Numbered from the stretch's first letter, positions 9,048 through 18,648 are shown. The stretch: DNA of 64,000 nt from UBA11358 sp049517655 (GCA_049517655.1 JBEKRQ010000003.1:372001-436000), one strand, 5' to 3'. Numbers and translations: made by a program. Notes: generated by a model from the letters alone, not told the origin.

Positions 9048-10442
9048 ATGGCCGGTATGAAAAGACCGTTTTTGGGCTTCAAAATTCTCCTGCTGGCGTT
9101 TATTGGGTTCCTCCATTGGAACACGCTTGCGCAAAACGCAAACACGAATTTACCCGCGTGGCTTACACAGCCATTGCCGTTGATGGATTGCTTGAATCTG
9201 GCGTTGCAGCAAAACGCCACAATCCTCAAGGCCAAAAACGATCTCGAGGCGTCCTATGGTATCGTCGTGCAAACACGCGCCGTGGCGCTTCCGCGGGTGC
9301 AGGCCACTGGCAACTACACGGATACCGACCCGGAAGCGATTGACTATTTCCCCATGCCCCTGCCTTCCGGCTACAGCCAGCCGCATGAAAATTGGAATGC
9401 CGGTATCAAGATTGTTCAATCCATCTATACAGGCGGGAAAATGCTTGCTGCGGTGCGCGCGGCCAAAGTCACCAAGGAACAGGCATTGGCACAATATCAA
9501 ACCACGATTGCCGACACATTGCTCGCTGCGCGTGTGGCGTATTACGACGTGTTGCTGGCGGCGCAGCAAATCACCGTGCATGAAGCCTCGGTCAATTTGT
9601 TGCAAAAGGAACTCGAAGACCAACAACATCGTTACGATGCCGGCACGGTGCCGCATTTCAACGTGCTCCGCGCCGAGGTCGCCGTCGCCAATGAACGTCC
9701 CAATTTGATACGTGCGCGCAATGACAATCGCATTGCCAAAAATAATCTAGCCAATCTACTCGGCTACAATCTGCCGCGGGATGTTTGGGAGGACATTCCG
9801 CTACAACTGACCGATACCCTGGAGACCGCGCCGTATCAGGTGAATCTGCCCGACGCCATCCAGCAGGCGCTGGCCAATCGCACGGAACTGGCGGCGCTGC
9901 GCAAGACGGTTGAACTACAGCGACTCAACGTCGTCAACGCCGAGGCCGGCTACAAACCAACCGTCCAAGTGTTTGCCGGTTACAATTGGTTCAACTCGCA
10001 ATTTACAGACGACTTGAACCATGATTTGCACGGCTGGAACGCAGGTGCGCAGTTGAGCTGGGATATTTTCGACGGAATGTTGACCCACGGCAGAGTTGTT
10101 CAGGCCAAGGCGCTTTACGAAAAAGCCAAAACAGATGTGATTGATCAAGCGCGTCAGATTGAGCTTCAAGTCCGCACGGCTTATTCCAGTTTCATCGAAG
10201 CCAGGGAGGTTCTGGAATCCCAGCAAAAGGTGCAGGAGGAAGCCGAGGAAGCCTTGCGTGAGGCCGAGGCGCGCGCTGCCGCCGGCACCGGCACTCAACT
10301 CGACGTGCTCGACGCCCAGACATCGCTCACTCAAGCGCGCACAACGCAGGTGCAGGCGCTGCACGATTACGCCGCCGCCTGCGCCAGGCTCGAGCGCGCG
10401 ATTGGCGAGAACATGGTTCAAACCGCGGCGAATAAACTGTGA
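9048..10442 (+). CDS. TolC-family outer membrane efflux protein
   Basis: Trimeric outer-membrane channel that forms the exit duct of tripartite exporters. From ATG 9048 (9057 is nearly as good) the product has 464 residues and a signal peptide ending LAQ near residue 28. Two OEP repeats are visible: 'L.LALQQNATILKAKNDLE' and 'AIQQALANRTELAALRKT', with long amphipathic helices and coiled-coil stretches between. The C-terminal part has the typical 'GTGTQLDVLDAQTSL..A' pattern. The frame is open back to 8901, but that extension overlaps the divergent adaptor gene. Confidence 0.92.
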   Translation: MAGMKRPFLGFKILLLAFIGFLHWNTLAQNANTNLPAWLTQPLPLMDCLNLALQQNATILKAKNDLEASYGIVVQTRAVALPRVQATGNYTDTDPEAIDYFPMPLPSGYSQPHENWNAGIKIVQSIYTGGKMLAAVRAAKVTKEQALAQYQTTIADTLLAARVAYYDVLLAAQQITVHEASVNLLQKELEDQQHRYDAGTVPHFNVLRAEVAVANERPNLIRARNDNRIAKNNLANLLGYNLPRDVWEDIPLQLTDTLETAPYQVNLPDAIQQALANRTELAALRKTVELQRLNVVNAEAGYKPTVQVFAGYNWFNSQFTDDLNHDLHGWNAGAQLSWDIFDGMLTHGRVVQAKALYEKAKTDVIDQARQIELQVRTAYSSFIEAREVLESQQKVQEEAEEALREAEARAAAGTGTQLDVLDAQTSLTQARTTQVQALHDYAAACARLERAIGENMVQTAANKL

Positions 10443-10487
10443 TTTACCGTTGACGAAATCGGCATGTCTGGAAGATTTAGTTGCGTC

Positions 10488-12038
10488 ATGGCAAAAATTC
10501 AACGGGCGCTGCTTTCTGTTTCCGATAAAACAGGCCTCATACCTCTGGCGCAAATTCTTGCGACGGCGGGCATCGAACTGATTTCGACTGGTGGCACGGC
10601 CAAAACCCTTCGCGACGCGGGACTCACGGTAAAGGACATAAGCGAACACACTGGTTTTCCCGAAATACTCGACGGCCGCGTCAAGACGCTGCATCCAAAG
10701 GTTCACGGGGGTTTGCTCTTTATTCGCGGAAACGAGAGTCATGAAGCCGCTGTGCGGGCGCAAGGGATTGAGCCGATTGATCTGGTCGTCGTAAATCTGT
10801 ATCCGTTCGAGCAAACAATTACGAAGCCGGATGCAACATTACACGATGCAATTGAAAACATAGACATTGGCGGACCTTCGATGCTTCGCAGCGCGGCAAA
10901 GAATCATGAGAGCGTCACTGTCGTGGTGGATCCGTTGGATTATGATGAAGTTGCCGCGCAAATCAGTGCGAACGGCAATACGACGCTGGAGTTGCGCCGC
11001 AGACTGGCCGCAAAAGTGTTCGCACGGACTGCGGTGTATGATGCCGCCATCGCGTCGCATTTGAATAAAACGTTTGATGTGCAGAGCGCCGGCTTGCCGA
11101 ATGCGCTTTTTATTTGTGCACCACTCATCCAACCGTTGCGTTATGGCGAAAATCCACATCAAGTTGCGGCGCTCTATGGCGGCTTTCATGATTTTTTCCA
11201 GCAAATCCACGGCAAGGAACTTTCCTACAACAATGTTTTGGACCTGACAGCAGCGGCAAATTTCATCATGGAATTTTCAGACGACGTGCCGACGCTGGCG
11301 ATTTTGAAACACATGAATCCGTGCGGTGTTGGGCAAGGTGAAAATTTATGCGAAGCGTGGAACAAGGCATTCGCAACGGACAAACAAGCGCCTTTTGGCG
11401 GAGTTATCGTGACCAACCGTCCGCTCGATGGGGCATGCGCCGCGGCGATTGCAGAAATTTTCAGTGAGGTCATTGTCGCGCCGGATTTTTCCGCAGAGGC
11501 ACTGGCGGCTTTGCAAAAGAAAAAGAACCTGCGTTTGTTGAAAATGTTGAAATCGCCAACAGCCGGCAGCGGGTTCAATTTGCGGAGCGTCGGTGCAAAT
11601 TCATTTTTATTGCAGGAGTGTGATGCAAAAGTGACGGCGCGCACGAACTTGAAAATCGTGACACGGTGCAAGCCGAACGAGGAGGAATTGCGTGCAATGC
11701 TGTTTGGCTGGCGTGTGGTCAAGCATGTGAAATCAAACGCGATTGTTTTTGCAGCGGCGGATCGAACGTTGGGCATCGGCGCGGGACAAATGAGCCGGGT
11801 GGACGCAAGCCGGATTGCGGTTTGGAAAGCGCGCGAAGCCGGATTATCGCTCAAGGGTAGTGTGGTGTGCAGCGACGCGTTTTTCCCATTCCCCGATGGT
11901 TTAATTGCCGCAGCGGAGGCAGGCGCGACGGCGGCAATTCAGCCGGGCGGTTCGGTGCGCGACGCAGAAGTCATCGCTGCGGCGAACGAGCGGAATATGG
12001 CGATGGCATTCACTGGCATCCGCCATTTCCGGCATTAA
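10488..12038 (+). CDS. purH: Bifunctional AICAR transformylase/IMP cyclohydrolase
   Basis: Catalyses the last two steps of IMP synthesis: formylation of AICAR and cyclisation of FAICAR. The 516 residues match the usual length. The N-terminal MGS-like cyclohydrolase domain (about 1-150) has STGGTAKTLRDAG and LDGRVKTLHPKVHGGLL. The transformylase domain contains RYGENPHQ, KELSYNNVLD, LKHMNPCGVG and the C-terminal GGSVRDAEVIAAA. ATG 10488 matches the family start (AKIQRALLSVSDK); an upstream ATG at 10464 adds 8 unrelated residues. It converges on the FHA gene with a 4-base overlap of the ends. Confidence 0.96.
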   Translation: MAKIQRALLSVSDKTGLIPLAQILATAGIELISTGGTAKTLRDAGLTVKDISEHTGFPEILDGRVKTLHPKVHGGLLFIRGNESHEAAVRAQGIEPIDLVVVNLYPFEQTITKPDATLHDAIENIDIGGPSMLRSAAKNHESVTVVVDPLDYDEVAAQISANGNTTLELRRRLAAKVFARTAVYDAAIASHLNKTFDVQSAGLPNALFICAPLIQPLRYGENPHQVAALYGGFHDFFQQIHGKELSYNNVLDLTAAANFIMEFSDDVPTLAILKHMNPCGVGQGENLCEAWNKAFATDKQAPFGGVIVTNRPLDGACAAAIAEIFSEVIVAPDFSAEALAALQKKKNLRLLKMLKSPTAGSGFNLRSVGANSFLLQECDAKVTARTNLKIVTRCKPNEEELRAMLFGWRVVKHVKSNAIVFAAADRTLGIGAGQMSRVDASRIAVWKAREAGLSLKGSVVCSDAFFPFPDGLIAAAEAGATAAIQPGGSVRDAEVIAAANERNMAMAFTGIRHFRH

Positions 12039-12427
12039 TGAATCAGCTGGTGGATTAGAAAAAGCTCACACAAGACAACTAGGGCCAGAAGCGCCCAAAA
12101 GAATCCTTCGCGGAGACACAAGCTACGCTGTCGAACTGCAGTAAGCCAAAATTGGAGTTTGGCGGCACCGAGAGTGATGACATCACCATTGCGGAGCAGT
12201 GCGGTTTGCACGGGCTGACTGTTCACGGTGACCAGAGCGTTCGGCGCTGCCGCGAGAATGACGCCTTGCCGTGGGTTGAATTCAAACGTCGAATGTTGAT
12301 CCCAGACACCATCATCATCCAACTGCAAATCATTTCCATGCGCGCGGCCGATACGAAAAGGAAAACGGCAGGCAGCCAATCGATTGCCCGCCTTCCTGCC
12401 CGCAAGGATATGGAGTTGAATCATCAA
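12035..12427 (-). CDS. FHA-domain protein with C-terminal membrane anchor
   Basis: Small 130-residue protein with an N-terminal forkhead-associated domain (about 3-95): GR.HGNDL (FRIGRAHGNDLQL), then QHSTFEF in the place of the SxxH region, and the closing LRNGDVITLGAAKLQF. FHA domains read phosphothreonine. A single hydrophobic segment follows (about 109-128, FFWALLALVVLCELFLI), leaving almost no tail, so the FHA domain should face the cytosol. The ATG overlaps the stop of the Wza-like gene (ATGA), which couples it to the export cluster with the BY-kinase-like protein. A role in sensing phosphorylation there is inference. Confidence 0.85.
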   Translation of the reverse strand: MMIQLHILAGRKAGNRLAACRFPFRIGRAHGNDLQLDDDGVWDQHSTFEFNPRQGVILAAAPNALVTVNSQPVQTALLRNGDVITLGAAKLQFWLTAVRQRSLCLREGFFWALLALVVLCELFLIHQLIH

Positions 12428-13161
12428 AAGAAGCTGCGCGGTACTTGGATTTGGTCGCCGGGATAAACAGGCGGGTCCAAAGACGGGTTTTCAAATGCTT
12501 TGTTGCAGTTGACCTTGATGCGTTTCCCATTGGCGTGGATAAGCCACACCTTGCGCCGGTTCGCGAAGTCAGTGAAATCACCGGCGGATTGAATGGCTCT
12601 GGTTACGGTGGTTTCGCCCACGTAAAGTTGGCGGCCGGGTTGCTTGACCTCGCCGCCAACGTAATAGACGCGATCCTCTGATTTCACGGTAACAGTAAGC
12701 CGGACGTAATATTGGGGCACGTAAAGGTTGTGAATCTCATTTTGCAGTTGACCGGGCGTCTTGCCTGCCGCCTGAACCGCGCCAATGTAGGGAAGCGTGA
12801 TGGTACCATCTTCTTTGATGGGCTCCGAATGTTCGGGGATTAGATCGGCTGTTCCTGTGAGATCCACAATCACAATTTCGCCCATATGGAAACGCGGAGC
12901 GGCTAGATTACCAGATGTCGAATCCTCCGGTGAAAGCCTGGCCAAAGAAGGAGAACCGAGGCGCAGAAGCTGGCTAGGGAGAGGTGTCGAATCCTCCGGT
13001 GAAAGCCCGGCCAAAGAAGGCGGCGGCTTGGGTTTGCTTGGGTTTGAGAAGGACCAGTCTGATGACGATGAACAGCCGCCGAGCACAAGCCCCAGCAGCA
13101 AAAGCCCGCAAGCGCGCCATTCCAAACACGGCAGTCTGTAAAATAATTTCATGAACATCAA
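12424..13161 (-). CDS. Polysaccharide export lipoprotein (Wza/Poly_export family)
   Basis: Outer-membrane export protein for exopolysaccharide or capsule. The 245 residues start with a lipoprotein signal peptide (LLGLVLGGC, Cys30). A Ser/Pro-rich linker with an internal 23-residue repeat follows (about 46-80), then the Poly_export domain (about 92-170; GEIVIVDLTG, DGTITLPYIGAVQAAG) and one SLBB-like domain (about 172-240; VYYVGGEVKQPGRQLY). It is shorter than E. coli Wza (379), with one SLBB unit. It lies 23 bases downstream of the BY-kinase-like gene. Confidence 0.9.
   Translation of the reverse strand: MMFMKLFYRLPCLEWRACGLLLLGLVLGGCSSSSDWSFSNPSKPKPPPSLAGLSPEDSTPLPSQLLRLGSPSLARLSPEDSTSGNLAAPRFHMGEIVIVDLTGTADLIPEHSEPIKEDGTITLPYIGAVQAAGKTPGQLQNEIHNLYVPQYYVRLTVTVKSEDRVYYVGGEVKQPGRQLYVGETTVTRAIQSAGDFTDFANRRKVWLIHANGKRIKVNCNKAFENPSLDPPVYPGDQIQVPRSFF
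12916..13020. repeat. Two in-frame copies of a 36-bp direct repeat inside the Wza-like gene
   Basis: The 36-bp unit beginning TGTCGAATCCTCCGGTGAAA occurs at 12916-12951 and 12985-13020, 69 bases apart (23 codons), with a single difference (CCTGG versus CCCGG). In protein terms the linker repeats LSPEDST. The repeat extends the linker between the lipid anchor and the export domain. Confidence 0.85.
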
Positions 13162-13184
13162 TCCTTGTTAAATTCGCCGCGCAA

Positions 13185-15329
13185 TCAATACTTTTGTTTG
13201 ATCCCAGCCCCGTTGGATTCGCCGGGAACATTTTGGGCTGGCGTTTCCTGCTCATCTTCGTTGTGCGAATAGTGGTAGTAATAACCTTGTTCGTGCGACA
13301 TGGTGATATTGTTGAGGACGATGCCGATCAGATTACCGCCCGCCTTCTTGACCAACTGTTTGGCGCGCATGTTCATCTGTTGTGGGTAACGGCGGTATTG
13401 TATGACTTGTATGGCCATGTCCACTTCGCTGGCCAGTATGGCGGCGTCGCTCACGCCCAGGATTGGAGGTGAGTCGAAAAACACGAAATCATAACGCCGT
13501 TTCAATTCCGCAATTAAATCTTTCATCTGCGGTGAATTGAGAATGCTCATGGAACTGCTTGGTAATTTGCCACTGGCTATAAAATCAAGCATTGTCACAC
13601 TGGTGGTTCGAATGACTTCTTCAAGCGTGTTTTGTTTCAGTAGATAATTGGTCAGGCCGACGTTGTTGCTGACACGGAGCAATTTGTGGAGGGTGGGGCG
13701 GCGCAGATCCGAGTCCACGATCAAAACATGCTGGCCAGATTGAGCAAAGACCGTGGCCAGATTGAGGGCGGTGATGGATCTGCCTTCACCCATGCCGGCA
13801 CTGATGGTGACAATCGCATTGAGTTTGTCATCCTTGCGAGAAAACAAAAGATGGGTTCGCAAGATGCGATAAGCCTCGGCATATTGACTCTCGGGGCCTT
13901 CGTCCGCCAGACAACCAACATTCTGGGGAATCACGCCAAGCACTGGCTCTTGAAACGCGCGCTCGATTTCATCAATGGTTTTGGCGCTGGTGTCGAGATA
14001 TTCGATGAAGAAGGCCAGGGCGACGCCAAGAACCAAACCGACGACAATACCGAGAGAGATGTTCAGCGGTTTATTTGGAGAAACGGGATCTTTAGCCGGT
14101 TCGGCTTGGCGGATGATTTCCACCATCGCCGTTCTTGGAATTTCCAAGTCGAGCTTCTCCGCTTCAATTTTCGCGGCGAGCAACTTATGGAATTCCAGCT
14201 TGTTTTCGAATTTGCGCTTTTCCTCCCAGTAAGGCTGTCCTCTCGAGGATTCCTCCTGATCTTTCTGTTTGGCCTCGTCAACCGCCTCGGTGAGCGCATC
14301 GAGTGCGGCCTTCTCGGATTTCACCTGGCTGTCAAGGCCAGCCATGATGCCGCTGACCCGGTCGTCAATCTGAAGATTCAACTTGTCAATCAAGGATTGC
14401 ACGCGAGTGACATCCGGGTTTGCAAGCGAATAATCATTCGTCAAGGTGACGAATTTCTGCTGGGCTTCATGCAGTTTGCTTAACAAATCGGAAAGCGCAG
14501 TATCAGGAACAACCGTGGGTAAAACCTCCCTCAATTTTTCCGGGCTTAATGGTTGCAGTTCGGTCAACTGTTTTTCAAACTTCATGTAGCGCGCCTCGCC
14601 TTCGATCATCAAGTTGTTGTAGTTGTGCAGTTGCTCCGAAGTCAACGTGGGGGTGGGGCTGGTGGAATTGGGATCGTAGTCGTGAATGTGCAGGTCCTTG
14701 CGCAATTGATCCACTTTCTGCTCGACGGCATTGAGCTGCTGTTCGTCTGTTTGATACTGGTCTTCCAAAGCCTTGATGCCGCGCAGCGATTGTTCCTTGC
14801 GCAGATTGATCCGGTAATCGCGATAGGCTTCAGTGATGGCATTGGCGATGCGGGCCGCCAAATCGTTGTCCTCGTCGCGCACGGTGATTTCGATCAATTT
14901 GGTGTTGCGAACGGCGTTGAGAGACATCCGTCGTTTGAGCGTCTCCATTGTAATGTAGGTCTCAAGTGGGACACCGCTGTTATATCTCTTGCCCCACTCA
15001 ACATTCAAATTGAGCTTTTCGATGACCTTGCCGAGGACAACCTGGTCCTGAATGATTTCAAATGCAGTCTGAATGAAATACGGATCGTATGGGGCGTATG
15101 TGACATCACCTGTTCCAACCCCTTGAATGTCTGAAATGATATCGGGTTCGATCTTGATTCGCGCGGTGCTGGCGTAGGACGTCCGCAGAATGAACGTTAC
15201 CACCGTGGCGACGGTAAGGGTAATCAAAAAAACGGTAATGATAATGGTTTTGCGGATGCGAATGATGCGCCAATAGTCGAGGAAATGCAGCTTGGTTTCC
15301 TGTTGCGGCTGATTTTGTAATGAATCCAT
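13185..15329 (-). CDS. Wzc/GumC-type chain-length protein fused to a BY-kinase-like domain
   Basis: Inner-membrane polysaccharide co-polymerase with a cytosolic ATPase domain. The 714 residues contain a Wzz domain between TM1 (about 29-48) and TM2 (about 423-443), with a long coiled coil (about 170-400) in the periplasm. The C-terminal domain has a P-loop-like AGMGEGRS (511-518), Walker A' VLIVDSDLRRP (535-545) and Walker B FVFFDSPP. The Walker A lysine is Arg517 (AGA codon at 13779-13781), which is unusual. A tyrosine cluster (683-687, YYYHY) and a last-residue Tyr resemble BY-kinase autophosphorylation tails. It lies between the outer-membrane barrel and Wza genes. Confidence 0.9.
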   Translation of the reverse strand: MDSLQNQPQQETKLHFLDYWRIIRIRKTIIITVFLITLTVATVVTFILRTSYASTARIKIEPDIISDIQGVGTGDVTYAPYDPYFIQTAFEIIQDQVVLGKVIEKLNLNVEWGKRYNSGVPLETYITMETLKRRMSLNAVRNTKLIEITVRDEDNDLAARIANAITEAYRDYRINLRKEQSLRGIKALEDQYQTDEQQLNAVEQKVDQLRKDLHIHDYDPNSTSPTPTLTSEQLHNYNNLMIEGEARYMKFEKQLTELQPLSPEKLREVLPTVVPDTALSDLLSKLHEAQQKFVTLTNDYSLANPDVTRVQSLIDKLNLQIDDRVSGIMAGLDSQVKSEKAALDALTEAVDEAKQKDQEESSRGQPYWEEKRKFENKLEFHKLLAAKIEAEKLDLEIPRTAMVEIIRQAEPAKDPVSPNKPLNISLGIVVGLVLGVALAFFIEYLDTSAKTIDEIERAFQEPVLGVIPQNVGCLADEGPESQYAEAYRILRTHLLFSRKDDKLNAIVTISAGMGEGRSITALNLATVFAQSGQHVLIVDSDLRRPTLHKLLRVSNNVGLTNYLLKQNTLEEVIRTTSVTMLDFIASGKLPSSSMSILNSPQMKDLIAELKRRYDFVFFDSPPILGVSDAAILASEVDMAIQVIQYRRYPQQMNMRAKQLVKKAGGNLIGIVLNNITMSHEQGYYYHYSHNEDEQETPAQNVPGESNGAGIKQKY

Positions 15330-15409
15330 ATGTCGGAAAAAATGATGGAAGCCAGACCATTGACCCGGCTCCCGTCTAAACGTTCAAAACAATTTGGTTT
15401 AACACAGCG

Positions 15410-16738
15410 CTAATAGGCGGCTGTAACTCCTAAATAAACGCGGTTGCGCCTGTAATTGTTTCCCGGGACTTGAGAAACAAGATCATCAAAATTATAGCCG
15501 GCATCAACTGAAAAATGCGGGTTGAAGTTATATGACAAGTTCACACCAAAACTATAGTAATCAATCACCTGATTCTTGTAAAAGCCCCCGTTGTATGCCG
15601 AGTTTTGCCAGCGCCCAATGACTGTGCCCAGCAGTTTGGATGTCAATTTGTGGTTGAGGGAAGCGTAAACCGTGGAACTTTCCTGGCTCTGCGTAATACG
15701 CCCGCTGGCGTCCGGCGTAATCTCCTCCGTTGCACTCTGCGATTCCGTGAAACCAACCTGCGCATAGCTGCCCGGAGCATAGGTGTAAACTACCGACATG
15801 ACCGCATAAGGAGCCAGCGTTGGCAAGCTAAGCGGATCATTGTAAGTCTCCGTATATTGAACGCCGCACTGTGCGTTCACAGACAGATTCGGCAGAAAGA
15901 AGTGTTGGAAACCCAAATAACCAGTGCAGGAACGATTGTCGCGGCTGTCACTGTAATAAATGCGATTGGCAGATGGAAACGCCGTAGCCACAGGTTCATT
16001 TCCCGTGTAATTCACCAGCCCAAAGTTGCCACCAATCATGACCATGGTTTCCGGTCGGACATGCCATTGCAAATTCAGCCATGCCGATTGTTCAATCCGA
16101 TTCAACAAGCCGGCAAGGCTGGCGTCCACTAAGATTGCGACAAAAACGGGAGGAGTACCATATGTAAAGCCATTAACCACCGCACCGCTGTTTTCGTAGT
16201 CGTAAAATGTGTTTTGATAGCCCAATTCGGTGCTGAATAACCGCGTCCAAACCGTGTTCAGAGTTAGGGTGCCTGTGTTGCGGGTGTTATTTCCCTCAGT
16301 GCGGGTAAGGACGGAACCGTTGGGATCAATCAATTCCGGCTCCTGCCCCACGACGAATGAATCCAGCACTTTTGCCTTCCAGCGTTCGGAGAACGCATGG
16401 TCCACCCACAAATCAAATTGATGGGTCTGGTCAATCGGGTTCTCGCCGAGGGTCTCCCGATTCTGATAATAATACAAACCGTAAGTGTAGCGCAGTCCCA
16501 ATTCCGTTTGTTGGAGCGGCTCATTCAGGCTGAAAGAAGGACTGACTTCAAATCCGAGACTGCCGTGTTTGCCTGGCCCCGACGACACGGTGTTATAGTT
16601 ATCGTCATAGAAACCGCGCAAGGTGCCTGACAGGTTCCACATGGAAGCCGACGTGGAATTCCAGTCGGGGGCATAGGCAGCCTGAAGGCTGGCCGTCCCA
16701 GCAGCAATGAGTCCCACAGAGACAAAAAACTTCCTCAT
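15410..16738 (-). CDS. Outer membrane beta-barrel protein of the polysaccharide export cluster
   Basis: 442-residue predicted porin-like barrel. A Sec signal peptide (FFVSVGLIAAGTASLQA) is followed by alternating amphipathic strands rich in Tyr, Asn and Gly throughout, ending in an aromatic beta-signal (RVYLGVTAAY). It resembles the barrel proteins found beside GumC/Wza-type genes in Verrucomicrobia and in EpsL-type operons, but no specific motif was recognised. It begins the minus-strand cluster with the Wzc-like, Wza-like and FHA genes, so a role in polysaccharide passage or anchoring is likely but inferred. Confidence 0.78.
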   Translation of the reverse strand: MRKFFVSVGLIAAGTASLQAAYAPDWNSTSASMWNLSGTLRGFYDDNYNTVSSGPGKHGSLGFEVSPSFSLNEPLQQTELGLRYTYGLYYYQNRETLGENPIDQTHQFDLWVDHAFSERWKAKVLDSFVVGQEPELIDPNGSVLTRTEGNNTRNTGTLTLNTVWTRLFSTELGYQNTFYDYENSGAVVNGFTYGTPPVFVAILVDASLAGLLNRIEQSAWLNLQWHVRPETMVMIGGNFGLVNYTGNEPVATAFPSANRIYYSDSRDNRSCTGYLGFQHFFLPNLSVNAQCGVQYTETYNDPLSLPTLAPYAVMSVVYTYAPGSYAQVGFTESQSATEEITPDASGRITQSQESSTVYASLNHKLTSKLLGTVIGRWQNSAYNGGFYKNQVIDYYSFGVNLSYNFNPHFSVDAGYNFDDLVSQVPGNNYRRNRVYLGVTAAY

Positions 16739-16860
16739 AATATGCTTTTCTTCACGTTGCCACTTGAAAACACCGGACGGTCAACGAATACAGAAACAAC
16801 CGATGGTTATGGCGGAAATATCAACGAGATGAGAATTCTGTCAAACCCATTTCCAATTTT

Positions 16861-18648
16861 TCAATTCAAAAAATCCCGCCGATTCACTTGGAATCCTTTG
16901 TTTTTAAGCCGTTTGGATTTCAACTCCTTCAACAACACCTTCAAGGGCGACGCATTTATCACATCCGCTTTCTCCAACCAACCTTTTCGCCCAACCCCCG
17001 CGCCCAACCGAAGAAAACTCGCGTGCTCATTCCGATGCGCGTCTGGATTAATGACGCACTTGACACCTTTGCTTTTCGCGTAAGGCCAAAGCCGCCAGTC
17101 CAAATCGAACCGATGTGGATTGCAATTCAGTTCAATCCACGTGCCCGTCTCCGCGCACATGTCAATCACTGCCTGCGCATTCATAGGATATGCCTCACGC
17201 TCGAGCAACAGCCGGCCTGTCATATGACCAATCATGTGAACGAACGGATTCTGCGCCGCGCGAATCAACCGTTTTGTGTTTTCCACCTCGTTGTTGGACG
17301 GAACATGCAGGCTGGCGACCACCACGTCCAGTTCCGCGAGCAGGTCGTCGTCGAAATCCAGCCGGTCGCGTAAAATGTCCACTTCGATACCCGTGAGCAA
17401 ACAAAACCTGCTGCCACATCGGGCGAATCGTTCGTTGATTTTTTTGATTTCCTTGATTTGCTCACGAACCCGCTTTACATCGAGGCCGTTCGCCTGAAAC
17501 GATGATTTTGAGTGGTCGGTAATGGCCCAATATTCAAGGCCGAGGTTGTCCATGTAATCCGCGATTTCACCGAGTTGATTGTGTCCGTCACTCCAGATGG
17601 AATGACTGTGCAACGCGCCCCGCAAATCCGTCCATTCAATAAGTTGTGGCAACGCGTCTTTTTCGCCGCCGGCAAATTCGCCGTGGTCTTCGCGCAATTC
17701 CGGCGGGATGAAAGGCAGACCCAGCTTTGCAAAAATTTCCGCCTCGTCCCGGCACGGCACGAGCAATTTCGGGTCGCGGGTTTCCTCCTTTGATTTGAAC
17801 AGCCCGTATTCATTCAACCGCAGGCCGCGCTGGATTGCGCGCTGGCGCATGACGATGTTGTGTTCCTTGTTGCCGGTAAAATACATGAGGGCAAACGGGT
17901 ATTCTCTGTCGCTCACCACGCGCAGGTCGCATTGAATACCGTTTTCCAGAATTGCGCTTGCCTTCGTTTCGCCCTTTGCTGTGACCTTGGTGATTCCGGG
18001 TAGCGAGACGAAAGACTTGATCACTGCCGCGGGTTTTTTGGATGACGCGAGCAAATCAATATCGCCGATGACTTCCCTGAACCGGCGCAGGCTGCCCCCT
18101 ATGTTGCAACGAATCACCTGTGGATGCGCGCGCAGACTTTCCAGCAACGGTTCGGCGGCTGCCAGCGCGTCACTCAATAAATGTTTTGAGGCATAGGTAC
18201 GACGACGTTCAATGCCTTCAAGAATATTGGCCTGTGTCTTTTCGCCGAAGCCGTCGAGCTCCGCAACTTTGCCTGCCTTGCATGCGGCTTCAAGTTTCTC
18301 GACCGAATCCACGCCGAGTTTTTTGTTGAGCGCCTGGATTTTTTTGGGCCCGAGTCCGGAAATTTCCAGCATTGCAATCAAGCCCGGTGGAATCGAAGCT
18401 TTCAGTTCGTCGTAGTAGGCAAGTTTGCCGGTTTCGACCAACTCGGTGATTTTCTTTTCGAGTGCCTGGCCAATGCCTTTAATCTGGCCAAGCCGCTTTT
18501 CGGCAACGATTTTTGCGAGCGGCTCGCTCAAGCTTTCAATCGTGCGCGCGGCGTTTAGGTAAGCGCGTGTCTTGAAAGGATTTTCGCCCTTCAGTTCGAG
18601 CAATGTCCCGATCTCGACCAGGATTTCCGCAACTTGGTCTTTATCCAT
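16861..18648 (-). CDS. polX: Family X DNA polymerase with PHP domain
   Basis: Bacterial PolX, a gap-filling repair polymerase with a PHP nuclease domain. The 595 residues show the 8-kDa/helix-hairpin-helix region (about 1-145; IKGIGQALEKKI, ISGLGPKKIQAL), the nucleotidyltransferase palm with GS at 185-186 and the two aspartates of GDIDLL (196 and 198), and a PHP domain from about 345 (LHSHSIWSDG, WAITDHSKS, GIEVDIL, IELNCNP, INPDAHR). Length and order match B. subtilis PolX (570). It diverges from thiD. Confidence 0.94.
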   Translation of the reverse strand: MDKDQVAEILVEIGTLLELKGENPFKTRAYLNAARTIESLSEPLAKIVAEKRLGQIKGIGQALEKKITELVETGKLAYYDELKASIPPGLIAMLEISGLGPKKIQALNKKLGVDSVEKLEAACKAGKVAELDGFGEKTQANILEGIERRRTYASKHLLSDALAAAEPLLESLRAHPQVIRCNIGGSLRRFREVIGDIDLLASSKKPAAVIKSFVSLPGITKVTAKGETKASAILENGIQCDLRVVSDREYPFALMYFTGNKEHNIVMRQRAIQRGLRLNEYGLFKSKEETRDPKLLVPCRDEAEIFAKLGLPFIPPELREDHGEFAGGEKDALPQLIEWTDLRGALHSHSIWSDGHNQLGEIADYMDNLGLEYWAITDHSKSSFQANGLDVKRVREQIKEIKKINERFARCGSRFCLLTGIEVDILRDRLDFDDDLLAELDVVVASLHVPSNNEVENTKRLIRAAQNPFVHMIGHMTGRLLLEREAYPMNAQAVIDMCAETGTWIELNCNPHRFDLDWRLWPYAKSKGVKCVINPDAHRNEHASFLRLGAGVGRKGWLEKADVINASPLKVLLKELKSKRLKNKGFQVNRRDFLN

